A stretch of 64,000 nucleotides of DNA from Clostridiales bacterium (lineage in GTDB: Bacteria > Bacillota > Clostridia > Christensenellales > CAG-138): contig SFIR01000004.1 of the NCBI GenBank assembly GCA_004556165.1, positions 1 to 64,000 of the forward strand, written 5' to 3'. Shown here piece by piece: positions 9,046 to 17,944 of this stretch (position 1 is the first letter of the stretch; the number at the start of each line of letters is the position of its first letter). The translations under genes were made by a program, and so were the position numbers. Below the pieces are notes generated by a model. It had not been told where the DNA came from. It did not search any database and worked only from the letters and a program-made list of their open reading frames with translations.

Positions 9046-10158
9046 TTAGTTTTTCTCCGTTTTTGTTATTAAGCCGAGATAGCTCTCATGCATAAATAAA
9101 TCAAAGTAGTCAGAATACACATTCTCCCATGCAGTTCTGCAATTTGTCCTGATTATTTCAATTTGATCTTTCAAATCATCACAACAAAGCAGCTCTGATA
9201 TTGCGTTTTCTGTTTCATCAATTACAAACCCGGTATCATATTCAGCCACTTTCTCTCCCACGAGAGTATTCCGTGTAGTTATAACGGGAACCTCAAGTGC
9301 TAAGCTCTCATAATACTTATTCGGAGCTGCATATTTATGTAAGGGGCTTGTTAGGTAGTACATAGCCGCAAGCAAATCAGAATTTTTCATTATTGTTTGC
9401 CCAACTGAATATTCAACCCGTCCCCAAAGACAGATGTTTCTATATTTATTGGCATAATCAGAAATAAAATCTTGAAGCACTCCAAATCCGGCAATATTCA
9501 GCAGCACACTGTTGTTCTTCGCCACGGCATTCAGCAAGTTTTCTAAACCCCGGTCTCTGTCAAACACCCCAACATAGCTAATTATTAAGCTGTATTTTTC
9601 GCGTTGTTCCTTTATTTTAGCTTCTGTTCCGGCATCAAAATCAGTATTCTTTGCAGGAATATTTGGCAAAACCATAATATTCTCATTATTTGCTTTAGCT
9701 TGAGCCTTACGTTCTTCTTCGCAAAGAATAACCGCATCAGATCGCTTGTAGGCCCAATTTTGAAGGTTTTCAACCATTTTGTACACCAGCCCCTTGCCTG
9801 TCAAAGAACTGATCCAGTCAAAAATATCCCAAACGACTTTCTTTTTATAGCGTTTGCCTGTCAACAGCGCAGGAATGATTGCATCAATATCGCACGCATG
9901 GATCAAGGTGCAATCCTTTTTGAAAATTCTGATTTGTTTTGAGACAAACCTCATCCAGCCAAGCTTTTTAGGGATGTTAGCTATGCGTTTTCCATACTCC
10001 GCACTTTTTTCATATAATGTGTATTTTTCATTAGGCTGAGCCGATCCGTTCCTATTCCATGCAATTACATGATAATCGATTTCATGCTCGTCAAAATACT
10101 GCAAATAATGCTTGACTCTTGGTTCAAAGCATTCATTATCTCGGATAAATAGGATCAT
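9046..10158 (-). CDS. GT4-like glycosyltransferase
   Basis: A 370-residue glycosyltransferase. The N-terminal half is atypical but contains the LIHACDIDAIIPALL and KVVWDIFDWIS segments seen in a subgroup of GT4 enzymes. The C-terminal half has LIISYVGVFDRDRGLENLL, NIAGFGVLQDFI, LWGRVEYS and NKYYESLALEVPVITT. The start is preceded by GAGAGGAGAA. It is probably another sugar-adding step of the same locus. Confidence 0.85.
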   Translation of the reverse strand: MILFIRDNECFEPRVKHYLQYFDEHEIDYHVIAWNRNGSAQPNEKYTLYEKSAEYGKRIANIPKKLGWMRFVSKQIRIFKKDCTLIHACDIDAIIPALLTGKRYKKKVVWDIFDWISSLTGKGLVYKMVENLQNWAYKRSDAVILCEEERKAQAKANNENIMVLPNIPAKNTDFDAGTEAKIKEQREKYSLIISYVGVFDRDRGLENLLNAVAKNNSVLLNIAGFGVLQDFISDYANKYRNICLWGRVEYSVGQTIMKNSDLLAAMYYLTSPLHKYAAPNKYYESLALEVPVITTRNTLVGEKVAEYDTGFVIDETENAISELLCCDDLKDQIEIIRTNCRTAWENVYSDYFDLFMHESYLGLITKTEKN

Positions 10159-10178
10159 ATTGCTATTCTCCTCTCAGC

Positions 10179-11942
10179 TTAATCGGTACACCTAACTAAA
10201 TCGCTATGCATAAGCGGCAAAGTCACATCATATTTTACAGTTTCAGCATTATCCTGCTCAACTGCAAAACCAATGCTCTCAAATGTTTTGCGCAGAAGCA
10301 CATTTTTCTTTGTCTTATGCACAGTCAATGTCCCTTTTTCGCAGCATGTGTCGTTGAGAACATGAGTGAATAATGCACTTTCAACATATTTACCTGCAAC
10401 GCGGCAGCTCATGGCAAACTCGGTAAAGCACAGTTCGCAGTTATCTTTTCTGTACTGCATGAATCCGACAATGCCATATGAGCCAAAATCGTCCCTGCAG
10501 GAGAATGCTATGCTCGTTTGACCTATTTTTGAGAGGAGCGCATCAAATTCATTCCTTGTATACCTCCTCCCGGACATATTGAGCTGATTGGTACGGTTGA
10601 CAAGCTCAAAGCAGCGAGTGATATCGGCTTCCGTTTGAGGTGCAAAAACCTTTATCCTCAGATTGCATTTTCTCAGGAAACTTACGGTATCATCATTTCC
10701 ACTTGCCATAAGCGCATTTCTTTTCTCTTCCGCGCGGTACATCTCCCTGCGGTGACGGCTCTCATCGGTCACAATAACATCAAACTCCGGCAATTCGGTA
10801 AGCTTCTCCACCTCAAGCGCATCATATGTTCGCACCTCGGGAAGTGCGGAATGAACCTGCTCACGCTCGAAGACAGAATCATCAATAAACGCCATAGCGT
10901 CCACACCGATATTGAGGTTTGCTGCGATATTTTTTATTGAAGCGCTCTTAGCATTCCAGTGTATCTCAGGATATAGGAAGTACTCCGATATACCGAGTTT
11001 TTCAAGCTGTTCCATTGCAGGAGCGAAATCATTTTTACTCGCAATGGATTGAATGATGCCTCTTTCATCGAGCTTTTTAATCGTCTCCAAAACTCCGGCC
11101 TTCAGTTCAAGGCTTTCATTATCCTCAGTCTCGATCAGAATACCGTTCCAAAGGGTATTGTCAAGATCCCAAACGAGACATTTAACCTTTTCCGCAGGAG
11201 CATCCTTTTCAACAAATCCACCCTGAACAAAATCGCACCAGAGGATGTCGAGCTCGGCTTCAATGTCGTTCTCCGGATATAGCTTCACGAGATATCCCGG
11301 TGTGCTGCAGCAGGGCAGAAGCTTATCACCCGGAATAATCGTAAGATTCTCTCCCTGAGAAATAGGTATTGCTTGACGGAAAAGTGGCGTATGGCCGTCA
11401 AACACTTCCATTATCAGATTAAAGCTTTCCCTTCCGTAGGAATAACCGTGGAAAACAAAAGCATCCGGTTTCGGAGTATCGGCGGCAAGCCTGCGCAATC
11501 TTCTTCTTCTCAGATACTCGATAGTGCGAATATACTGCCATCTCAGTCCGGTCGGAAGTTTGGAATTTACGGCAGAGCGCAGCCTTTTGCCGAGTTTTTC
11601 GTTCTTTGCGGTGAGTTTATTGTATTCTTCAGGACTGAGCATACCCGGATATATGATTGTCATCATATTCGCCCATTTTCTGAATTTCAGCCTTGCGCCT
11701 TGACCGCAGCAAGCGGAAGCCTTTTCAAAGGTCCGGATACCATTATCGAAGCGCATGCATCTTCCGTCACGTCGTGCAGCATAATGAGCACAGTTACCGA
11801 AGCAAACCGGAGCCGAGCACTCAAGGCAATGCTCCTCCCACATAGTCGGCCTAACTTTTTCGACATTGAAATGATCGGAGATCTTCTGTTTCAGCTCCGC
11901 ATGTTGGTATTCTCTATTGTCCGAATAGTAAAACTGATACAT
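10179..11942 (-). CDS. FkbH-type HAD-IIIC protein with cysteine-rich N-terminal domain
   Basis: A 587-residue three-part protein. Residues 30-80 form a cysteine-rich module, C39-x2-C42-x4-C47-x3-C51-x10-C62 followed by a CC pair at 78-79, which suggests metal or Fe-S binding. Residues about 155-245 may be a beta-rich domain. From residue 255 comes the HAD domain with DLDNTLW (Asp259, Asp261), then the GNAT-like FkbH half (NRTNQLNMSG, DDFGSYGIVGF, CRVAGKYVESA). It starts 2 bp after the deacetylase stop. This is the second FkbH-type enzyme in the locus. Substrate and the role of the cysteine module are unknown. Confidence 0.78.
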   Translation of the reverse strand: MYQFYYSDNREYQHAELKQKISDHFNVEKVRPTMWEEHCLECSAPVCFGNCAHYAARRDGRCMRFDNGIRTFEKASACCGQGARLKFRKWANMMTIIYPGMLSPEEYNKLTAKNEKLGKRLRSAVNSKLPTGLRWQYIRTIEYLRRRRLRRLAADTPKPDAFVFHGYSYGRESFNLIMEVFDGHTPLFRQAIPISQGENLTIIPGDKLLPCCSTPGYLVKLYPENDIEAELDILWCDFVQGGFVEKDAPAEKVKCLVWDLDNTLWNGILIETEDNESLELKAGVLETIKKLDERGIIQSIASKNDFAPAMEQLEKLGISEYFLYPEIHWNAKSASIKNIAANLNIGVDAMAFIDDSVFEREQVHSALPEVRTYDALEVEKLTELPEFDVIVTDESRHRREMYRAEEKRNALMASGNDDTVSFLRKCNLRIKVFAPQTEADITRCFELVNRTNQLNMSGRRYTRNEFDALLSKIGQTSIAFSCRDDFGSYGIVGFMQYRKDNCELCFTEFAMSCRVAGKYVESALFTHVLNDTCCEKGTLTVHKTKKNVLLRKTFESIGFAVEQDNAETVKYDVTLPLMHSDLVRCTD

Positions 11943-11944
11943 AT

Positions 11945-12913
11945 TTATTTCTCACTCAGCACTTCCTGCGCTGCTTCCTCCATATTCAATGATCTCATTC
12001 CGTAGTTCTTTTTGAGTTCATCATAGTAGGAGAATATCTCCTCAAGCTGCTTTAAGTGCCATTCCGTTCGTACTCCGATATTGTGCGGATGCCACCAAAG
12101 GTGGAAAGTCAGGCCCTTTTTCGCTGCATGCAGCATTTGCTTTTTGATGCGGTGCACTTTTAGCGGTTCCAAAAATGCAAGAGGTTTGAAATACGGTTTG
12201 TACATCCTTGAACCGACCAAATTAACGATACCATCCTCATTTTTAGGGATATAGCCTCCCTGACCTGTGAGGGGAAGATAGACATCCATCAGCCTGAGCA
12301 GCCTCATGAGCGGCGTTACCTTGATCTTCTCATGAATCCAATCATTTTCCTCATCACGGTAGGAAGTAAAATGAAGCCTTCTCAGCACTTCGGTCGCTTC
12401 ATCCGTGCTCTGATTGCGTGGAAGTACCGCTGACCTTAGTTCGTATCCGTGCAATTCTGCTATTGCCTTTGCTGAAAGCATGTCCGCTTCAAACTGAGAA
12501 GCCGTCTGCCCGCTCTCACGGCAATAGTAATGGGAGAAAGTATGACTTGCTATCTCCTGACCTTCGCATGCTGCGATTTCGTCAATAAGCTTTGGTGCAA
12601 AATAGCATGGAGCTTTTTCTTCGCTTTCACCGCAGTTCATAAGTTCAGCATAAGGGGAAAGCTTTATATCATCGTAGCTCGGTTTCAGCTTGTCCGAAGG
12701 TATGAAAGGGATAAGCTCTTTGCAGCCGTCCGCAAACTGGAAGCCTACCGTTGCCCATGTGGCATGGATTCCGTGCTTTTCGAACAAATCAAGAAGCAAG
12801 GGTATAGCTTTGCGGCCACCGAGTACATTTTCGGAATATTCATCAAGGGTATGACGATCCCGCATACCCCAAAACAGTTCAAAATCCAGTGATACTATGA
12901 GTGTTCCGTTCAT
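11945..12913 (-). CDS. polysaccharide deacetylase family protein
   Basis: A carbohydrate esterase 4-like (NodB fold) protein of 322 residues. It begins NGTLIVSLDFELFWGMRD, where the Asp of SLDFE fits the first catalytic/metal motif. EIASHTFSHYYC fits the H-x3-H metal motif, and LRSAVLPRNQ and LTFHLWWHPHNIG the later motifs. The chosen ATG at 12913 follows GGAAG by 8 bp; the open frame upstream overlaps the EpsG gene and lacks a site. It probably removes N-acetyl groups from a polysaccharide or its precursor. No signal peptide is seen, so action inside the cell is likely. Confidence 0.85.
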   Translation of the reverse strand: MNGTLIVSLDFELFWGMRDRHTLDEYSENVLGGRKAIPLLLDLFEKHGIHATWATVGFQFADGCKELIPFIPSDKLKPSYDDIKLSPYAELMNCGESEEKAPCYFAPKLIDEIAACEGQEIASHTFSHYYCRESGQTASQFEADMLSAKAIAELHGYELRSAVLPRNQSTDEATEVLRRLHFTSYRDEENDWIHEKIKVTPLMRLLRLMDVYLPLTGQGGYIPKNEDGIVNLVGSRMYKPYFKPLAFLEPLKVHRIKKQMLHAAKKGLTFHLWWHPHNIGVRTEWHLKQLEEIFSYYDELKKNYGMRSLNMEEAAQEVLSEK

Positions 12914-12927
12914 TTTTACTTCCTTCG

Positions 12928-14019
12928 CTATATGAGTTTCATTGCATAGCAGTAGAAACCCGTATAGCATACTATCAATAGCAGTTTAAGAAGCTGTGAA
13001 GTGCTTCTTGCGAATACATTCTCTATTTCCCACGGCAGCAGGATGCAGTTTGAATAGAGGCTGACATATATCGGGAGTCTTCCTATGAATATGCCCGATG
13101 TCACCATTGAAACGAAATAGATGCCGACAGTTATCAGGGAAGCATTTGTCGCCATGGTGATAACCGGGTCATCATCGGCAATAATGCGCTTTCTGCCGAT
13201 GAATGCCAATATCGCGGGAACCGAGTATACAAGCACGCGCAGGAAATTCGTACCGTCATCATTCCACGACTGCCAGTCGCTGACGACATTCTGATACTGA
13301 GTATCGCTGAGCATATCATCCAGGATATTCGTAAACTTATCTACAAAGAAAACCGCTGCAACGCTCAAAACTATGAACAGTATTGTTTTGCCATTCCATG
13401 CCTTACCCTGGACAATGAAAGCGATAGGTATCATAATCAAAGCAGTTTGGTGGAACAGCGATGCAAACAGCACTAAGATTATGTATGGTATGTACCTCTT
13501 TTCAAGCAGCCATTTGGTTCCTGCAAGTGTGATAACAACTGCAAGAAACTGCCGGATTCCGTTGAACATCCATCCGGTATAATCAGTCGCAGCCACAAAA
13601 AGAAATACTGACAGCCAGTAATCGGATGAATACTTTCTGAAAACCAATGCGAGGATCAAGCCCTGAATAGCAGCGATTATCAGCAGGTAGACACGGTAAT
13701 TATCTGTTATCAGTATCTTGATAAGGCAGGAAAAGACTGCAAAGCCCTTGTCCTTAGTGACGGTTTCAAGATAAGCAGGAAGCTCTGAAAAGGTATCCGG
13801 TCGCTCTATGAACGCGGTGACATATGCTCCTGTATCCGAAAACCACCTGTCTCTGAACCCAGCCCATAGTATTATCGGTATCATCAGCGCCAATGCCGAA
13901 GATACCGACCATCGCTCCTCACGACGACCGAGAACCATGACCGTTTGTTTCTTTGCAACGGCTTTGATTATGTAGCCCCCGACGAGTACCCAAAGCAACT
14001 GAAGCAGGTATTCCGACAT
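12928..14019 (-). CDS. EpsG family polysaccharide polymerase-like membrane protein
   Basis: A 363-residue protein with about ten hydrophobic segments. The WFSDTGAYVTAF, TGWMFNGIRQFLAV and LFASLFHQTALIM segments match the EpsG/Wzy-like family, in which the R-Q-x-L and F-H-x-T/S motifs are typical. It should polymerise or export repeat units at the membrane. It is the first gene of the polysaccharide operon, 53 bp downstream of a strong promoter. Confidence 0.85.
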   Translation of the reverse strand: MSEYLLQLLWVLVGGYIIKAVAKKQTVMVLGRREERWSVSSALALMIPIILWAGFRDRWFSDTGAYVTAFIERPDTFSELPAYLETVTKDKGFAVFSCLIKILITDNYRVYLLIIAAIQGLILALVFRKYSSDYWLSVFLFVAATDYTGWMFNGIRQFLAVVITLAGTKWLLEKRYIPYIILVLFASLFHQTALIMIPIAFIVQGKAWNGKTILFIVLSVAAVFFVDKFTNILDDMLSDTQYQNVVSDWQSWNDDGTNFLRVLVYSVPAILAFIGRKRIIADDDPVITMATNASLITVGIYFVSMVTSGIFIGRLPIYVSLYSNCILLPWEIENVFARSTSQLLKLLLIVCYTGFYCYAMKLI

Positions 14020-14071
14020 TACTTGGGCTCTCCTTTCGGGCGGGATTTTGTGTGCATACTATCACAAGTTT

Positions 14072-14100
14072 ATTCTACTATCAATGTATCAATATGTCAA
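14072..14100 (-). promoter_or_regulatory. promoter of the polysaccharide operon
   Basis: On the minus strand TTGACA (14095-14100) is followed after exactly 17 bp by TAGAAT (14072-14077). The -35 box is perfect and the -10 box has one deviation. It lies 53 bp before the EpsG start and just beyond the oadA terminator, so the polysaccharide operon has its own transcription. Confidence 0.8.
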
Positions 14101-14138
14101 GGGTTATATCAGATTCGATATTTTGGAAATTTTTCGAT

Positions 14139-14175
14139 AAAAAAATCCCGACGGGCTGCTGATTCCCGACGGGAT
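14139..14175 (-). terminator. terminator of the oxaloacetate decarboxylase operon
   Basis: On the minus strand ATCCCGTCGGG and CCCGTCGGGAT pair with a single T-T mismatch around a 9-nt loop and are followed by seven T. It lies just after the oadA stop and before the polysaccharide promoter. Confidence 0.85.
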
Positions 14176-14190
14176 GATGCAGATATTCGG

Positions 14191-15669
14191 TTATAGAGGC
14201 ATACCCTCGGTGAGATCCTCGACATAGATCGTCCTGACCTCATTCGAGGCTGCCTTGGGCGATTCGTTGCTAACGGGAGCAGCGGGCGCGGCCTCGGAAG
14301 CGACAGATACGGTCTTTTCCGCATTCTCTTCGGCTCTGCGCTGTTCAAAGAACTTCTTTGCAACCTGGGGGAAGAGCGCATAGCTGAGTACATCCTCTTC
14401 CTTCTCGGCAAGATCACCGAGCTCCTTGCGGTAGGTATCGAGCTCGGGCTTGAGAAGGTCGGCAGGACGGCAGGTGATGACGGGTTCATCGCCTATCGCC
14501 TTTTTGCGGACTTCCTCATTGACTTCGCCGGGAAGACGACCGTATTCGCCGCGGAGCAATCCCTTGGATTCCTTTGTGAACATCTTGTAGCGTTCTCCGG
14601 AAAGAACATTGAGCACCGCCTGAGAGCCAACAATCTGGCTTGTCGGAGTGACGAGGGGCGGATAGCCGAAGTCCTTACGAACACGGGGCACTTCCTCAAG
14701 AACATCATAGTATTTATCCTCAGCGTTTGCCTGCTTGAGCTGCGAAATGAGGTTTGAGAGCATGCCGCCGGGAACCTGATAGATGAGGGTATTGGTATCG
14801 ACGGAGAGCACCTTCGGATCGAGGAAGCCGTCCTTTTTAAGCCTTGCAGCAACGGGGCGGAAGAGCTTTGCAGCCTCGCTGAGCTTTTCAAGGTCAATCC
14901 CAGTATCGTATTCGGTTCCTCGGAGCGTCGCAACGAGGCTTTCCGTCGCAGGCTGGCTGGTGCCGTTGCCGAGGGGCGAGAGTGCGGTATCGACGATATC
15001 GACGCCTGCAAGCGTTGCCATGAGAAGGGTCATATCGCCCGTACCGGTTGTATTGTGAGTATGCAGATGAATGGGGACATCTATTTCTGCCTTCAGCCTT
15101 TTGATGAGATCGTATGCCTGCATGGGCAGGAGCAGATTCGCCATATCCTTGATGCAGATGGAATCGGCACCCATCTGTACGAGTTCCTTTGAGAGCTTTA
15201 CGAAGTAATCCTCGTTATGCACGGGGCTGATCGTATAGCTGATAGCCGGTTCACAGTGTCCGCCGTATTTCTTGGTGAATTTAATGGCAGCTTCGAGGTT
15301 GCGAACATCGTTGAGGGCATCAAAAATCCTTATGACGTCGATACCGTTCTCTATTGCCTTGCGGCAGAACTGTTCGACAACATCATCTGCATAATGCTTG
15401 TAGCCGAGAATATTCTGGCCGCGGAAGAGCATCTGAAGCCTTGTATGCGGCAGGTGCTTTTTGAGTGTGCGCAGCCTCTCCCAAGGATCCTCATTCAGGA
15501 AGCGAAGGCATGAATCGAATGTCGCGCCGCCCCAGCACTCGAGGGACCAATAGCCCATGCTGTCGAGCAGCTCACAAGCCGGGAGCATCTCTTCGGTGCG
15601 CATACGCGTTGCTGCCTGGGACTGGTGAGCATCGCGAAGAATTGTATCTGTAATATAGAGTTTACCCAT
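14191..15669 (-). CDS. oadA: oxaloacetate decarboxylase / pyruvate carboxylase alpha (carboxyltransferase) subunit
   Basis: A 492-residue carboxyltransferase of the HMGL-like TIM-barrel family. It shows the metal/substrate motif DTILRDAHQSQAATRM at the start, the catalytic KDMAN and the metal-binding HLHTHNTTG. The C-terminal segment ends in an Ala/Pro-rich stretch and has no biotin-attachment domain. That role falls to the separate carrier encoded two genes upstream. It should move CO2 from oxaloacetate to biotin, with decarboxylation in OadB pumping sodium. It is the last gene of a four-gene operon. Confidence 0.93.
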   Translation of the reverse strand: MGKLYITDTILRDAHQSQAATRMRTEEMLPACELLDSMGYWSLECWGGATFDSCLRFLNEDPWERLRTLKKHLPHTRLQMLFRGQNILGYKHYADDVVEQFCRKAIENGIDVIRIFDALNDVRNLEAAIKFTKKYGGHCEPAISYTISPVHNEDYFVKLSKELVQMGADSICIKDMANLLLPMQAYDLIKRLKAEIDVPIHLHTHNTTGTGDMTLLMATLAGVDIVDTALSPLGNGTSQPATESLVATLRGTEYDTGIDLEKLSEAAKLFRPVAARLKKDGFLDPKVLSVDTNTLIYQVPGGMLSNLISQLKQANAEDKYYDVLEEVPRVRKDFGYPPLVTPTSQIVGSQAVLNVLSGERYKMFTKESKGLLRGEYGRLPGEVNEEVRKKAIGDEPVITCRPADLLKPELDTYRKELGDLAEKEEDVLSYALFPQVAKKFFEQRRAEENAEKTVSVASEAAPAAPVSNESPKAASNEVRTIYVEDLTEGMPL

Positions 15670-15703
15670 AAAAAACCTCCTTATTGGAATGCTGCCGCGG
15701 ATA

Positions 15704-16897
15704 CTATGCTGCCGGGATCATTGAGAGGAATACGCCTGCAGCTATTGCGGAACCGATAACGCCTGCAACATTGGGACCCATCGCGTGCATGAGCAGGAAA
15801 TTGCCGGGATTCTCCTTCTGGCCGACGACCTGCGAAACACGGGCTGCCATGGGAACTGCGGATACGCCGGCAGAACCGATGAGCGGATTGATCTTGCCGT
15901 GTGAAAGCCAGTTCATGAGCTTTGCAAGGAGCAAGCCGCCGACAGTGCCTATGATGAATGCGAAGATACCCATGCAGAGGATACCTATCGTCCTGAAGTT
16001 CAGGAGAGCTTCAGCGGTTGCAGTTGCGCCGACGCTGATGCCGAGGAAAATAGTGACGATATTGCAGAGCTCATTCTGCGCGGTCTTGGAAAGCCTTTCG
16101 GTAACGCCGCTTTCGCGGAGGAGGTTGCCGAGCATCAGCATACCAACGAGCGCTGCGGCGGAGGGAACGAGCAGAGCAACGAATATGGTAACTACGATCG
16201 GGAATACGATGCGCTCGGTCTTGCTGACGGGACGGAGCTGCTGCATGACGATTGAGCGCTCCTTCCTTGTGGTCAAAAGCATCATGAACGGACGCTGGAT
16301 GACCGGGATTAGTGCCATATAGGAATATGCGGCGATTGCAATAGGTCCGAGGTTTTCCGGAGAAAGCTTGGATGTGACGTAAATAGCCGTCGGGCCGTCG
16401 GCGCCGCCGATAATGCCGATGGAGGCAGCGAGCTGATCGGTGAAACCGAAGATATACTTTGCGCCGATGAAAGCAACGAAGATGCCGAGCTGCGCAGCTG
16501 CGCCGAGGAGCAGGCTCTTGGGATTTGCAATCAGGGGACCGAAATCCGTCATCGCGCCGACGCCGAGGAAGATGAGCGAAGGATAGATGCCGAGCTTAAC
16601 GCCGAGATACAGGTAGTCGATAAGTCCGCCCTGAGAAAGCAGCATGCTCCAATCAATATGACCCTCGGCAAAGATCGCCCTATTATACAAACCTGCGCCG
16701 GGAAGGTTTGTGAGGAGCATTCCGAATGCAATCGGCATAAGGAGCAGCGGCTCGAATTTTTTAACTATTGCAAGGTACAGAAGTACACAGGCAAGCGCAA
16801 TCATCACAAGGCATTTCCACGAACCGGGTGTTGTGAAGAAAGCATAGAAGCCCGTTTCCTCCCAGAAACCCAATAGAGATGTAAGGATATCATTCAT
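15704..16897 (-). CDS. oadB: sodium-translocating decarboxylase beta subunit
   Basis: A 397-residue membrane protein with about nine to eleven hydrophobic segments. [15 protein letters not shown] and [16 protein letters not shown] are the family's sodium-binding and re-entrant loop motifs. The subunit decarboxylates carboxybiotin and exports sodium ions. It lies between the biotin carrier and oadA genes with short spacers. The same family also serves methylmalonyl-CoA and glutaconyl-CoA decarboxylases; the OadA-type alpha subunit next door argues for oxaloacetate. Confidence 0.93.
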   Translation of the reverse strand: MNDILTSLLGFWEETGFYAFFTTPGSWKCLVMIALACVLLYLAIVKKFEPLLLMPIAFGMLLTNLPGAGLYNRAIFAEGHIDWSMLLSQGGLIDYLYLGVKLGIYPSLIFLGVGAMTDFGPLIANPKSLLLGAAAQLGIFVAFIGAKYIFGFTDQLAASIGIIGGADGPTAIYVTSKLSPENLGPIAIAAYSYMALIPVIQRPFMMLLTTRKERSIVMQQLRPVSKTERIVFPIVVTIFVALLVPSAAALVGMLMLGNLLRESGVTERLSKTAQNELCNIVTIFLGISVGATATAEALLNFRTIGILCMGIFAFIIGTVGGLLLAKLMNWLSHGKINPLIGSAGVSAVPMAARVSQVVGQKENPGNFLLMHAMGPNVAGVIGSAIAAGVFLSMIPAA

Positions 16898-16903
16898 AGC
16901 GCA

Positions 16904-17260
16904 TTATACATACTCAATGAGAACATCTCCGGAATTGACGGAAGCACCCTTCTGAACCTTGACGGAAGCGATCCTGCAATCCACAGGCGCCATGATCTCA
17001 TTTTCCATCTTCATGGCCTCGAGCACGATAAGCACCTGACCGCTCTTGACGGTATCACCGCTATTGACATTGACGGAAAGAATGGTGCCGGGCATGGGTG
17101 CGGTTATGGGCTTGCTGCCTGCAGCGGGTGCAGTGGGTGCTTTTTGGGCAGCAGGTGCAGCAGGTGCTTTAGGGGCAGCAGGAGCCGCACTGTTTCCGGT
17201 CACTTCCTCAACCTCGACCTCGTAGCCGATGCCGTTGACATTAACGATGAATTTACGCAT
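16904..17260 (-). CDS. biotin carrier protein of the decarboxylase
   Basis: A 118-residue biotinyl protein. It has an N-terminal beta segment (RKFIVNVNGIGYEVEVEEV), an Ala/Pro linker (PAAPKAPAAPAAQKAPTAPA) and a C-terminal biotinyl fold with the lysine motif EAMKMENEI. I start at the ATG at 17260 behind a clear GGAGG; the frame is open further upstream without a site. It shuttles the carboxyl group from OadA to OadB. Length and linker match GcdC/MmdC-type carriers. Confidence 0.92.
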   Translation of the reverse strand: MRKFIVNVNGIGYEVEVEEVTGNSAAPAAPKAPAAPAAQKAPTAPAAGSKPITAPMPGTILSVNVNSGDTVKSGQVLIVLEAMKMENEIMAPVDCRIASVKVQKGASVNSGDVLIEYV

Positions 17261-17323
17261 ATGATACCTCCTGAAAATTGAAGTTTTCAAAATTAAAGCT
17301 CCTATCGGAGCAAACAAACAGAA

Positions 17324-17749
17324 TTATACCCTCTTGATAGAGGTGATTTTGAAGGAATCCGATTTCATTCCCGAGGTCTCGGCTATGGCTGCGGCAATAG
17401 CAGCGATCTTGCGCTGCCTCTCATCTCCGCTTTCACTCGCATCCGCCGCGCCGATACGCTTAATAGACTTGATTCTTATATTATCAAGCCCTGTCATTTC
17501 ACCGATAGCGGCAGAAATGGCTGTAATGAGCCTGCGGCGTTCCTCATCGGACATGCCGGGATTAGCAGGAGCATTCTTCTCGGGAATATCAGAAGCGGGA
17601 TTAGCGACATTCGCCTTTTTCTCCTTCTTGGCAAACCCCGAACAGATAAGCGCCATGAGCTTGACAATGAAAACAAGGCTGACCAGTCCTACAAATACGA
17701 CAACAATACCTACCAAAAGAACAATCAAAGGATATAATTTATCGTCCAC
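17324..17749 (-). CDS. oadG: OadG-like small membrane subunit with duplicated C-terminal motif
   Basis: A 141-residue protein with one N-terminal membrane helix (LYPLIVLLVGIVVVFVGLVS), a charged linker and two similar C-terminal segments: RRRLITAISAAIGEMTGLD ending IKSIKRI, and RQRKIAAIAAAIAETSG ending ITSIKRV. OadG-type gamma subunits stabilise the complex in the membrane and normally show one such segment. The start codon is GTG behind GAAGGA. It is the first gene of the operon. Confidence 0.82.
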   Translation of the reverse strand: MDDKLYPLIVLLVGIVVVFVGLVSLVFIVKLMALICSGFAKKEKKANVANPASDIPEKNAPANPGMSDEERRRLITAISAAIGEMTGLDNIRIKSIKRIGAADASESGDERQRKIAAIAAAIAETSGMKSDSFKITSIKRV

Positions 17750-17905
17750 AACCGTGTCCTTCCCTGCATAAACGCCGATAAAACCGGCAATATGCCATAC
17801 ATTTTAAGGGCATTTGGGTAATCTTCCTTCCTGCCCACATTAGTCATTATTCCACGCAATCCTTTTGAATCCTGCATCGAAAGTAATATATTTATTCCAG
17901 GTAGA

Positions 17906-17940
17906 TAAAAAACAGAGCCTTGAAAATTCAAAGCTCCGTA
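17906..17940 (-). terminator. terminator after rluB
   Basis: On the minus strand a stem of about 13 bp (ACGGAGCTTTGAA with TTCAAGGCTCTGT, two G-T pairs) is followed by a run of T. It lies a few bases beyond the rluB stop. Confidence 0.85.
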
Positions 17941-17944
17941 AGGG

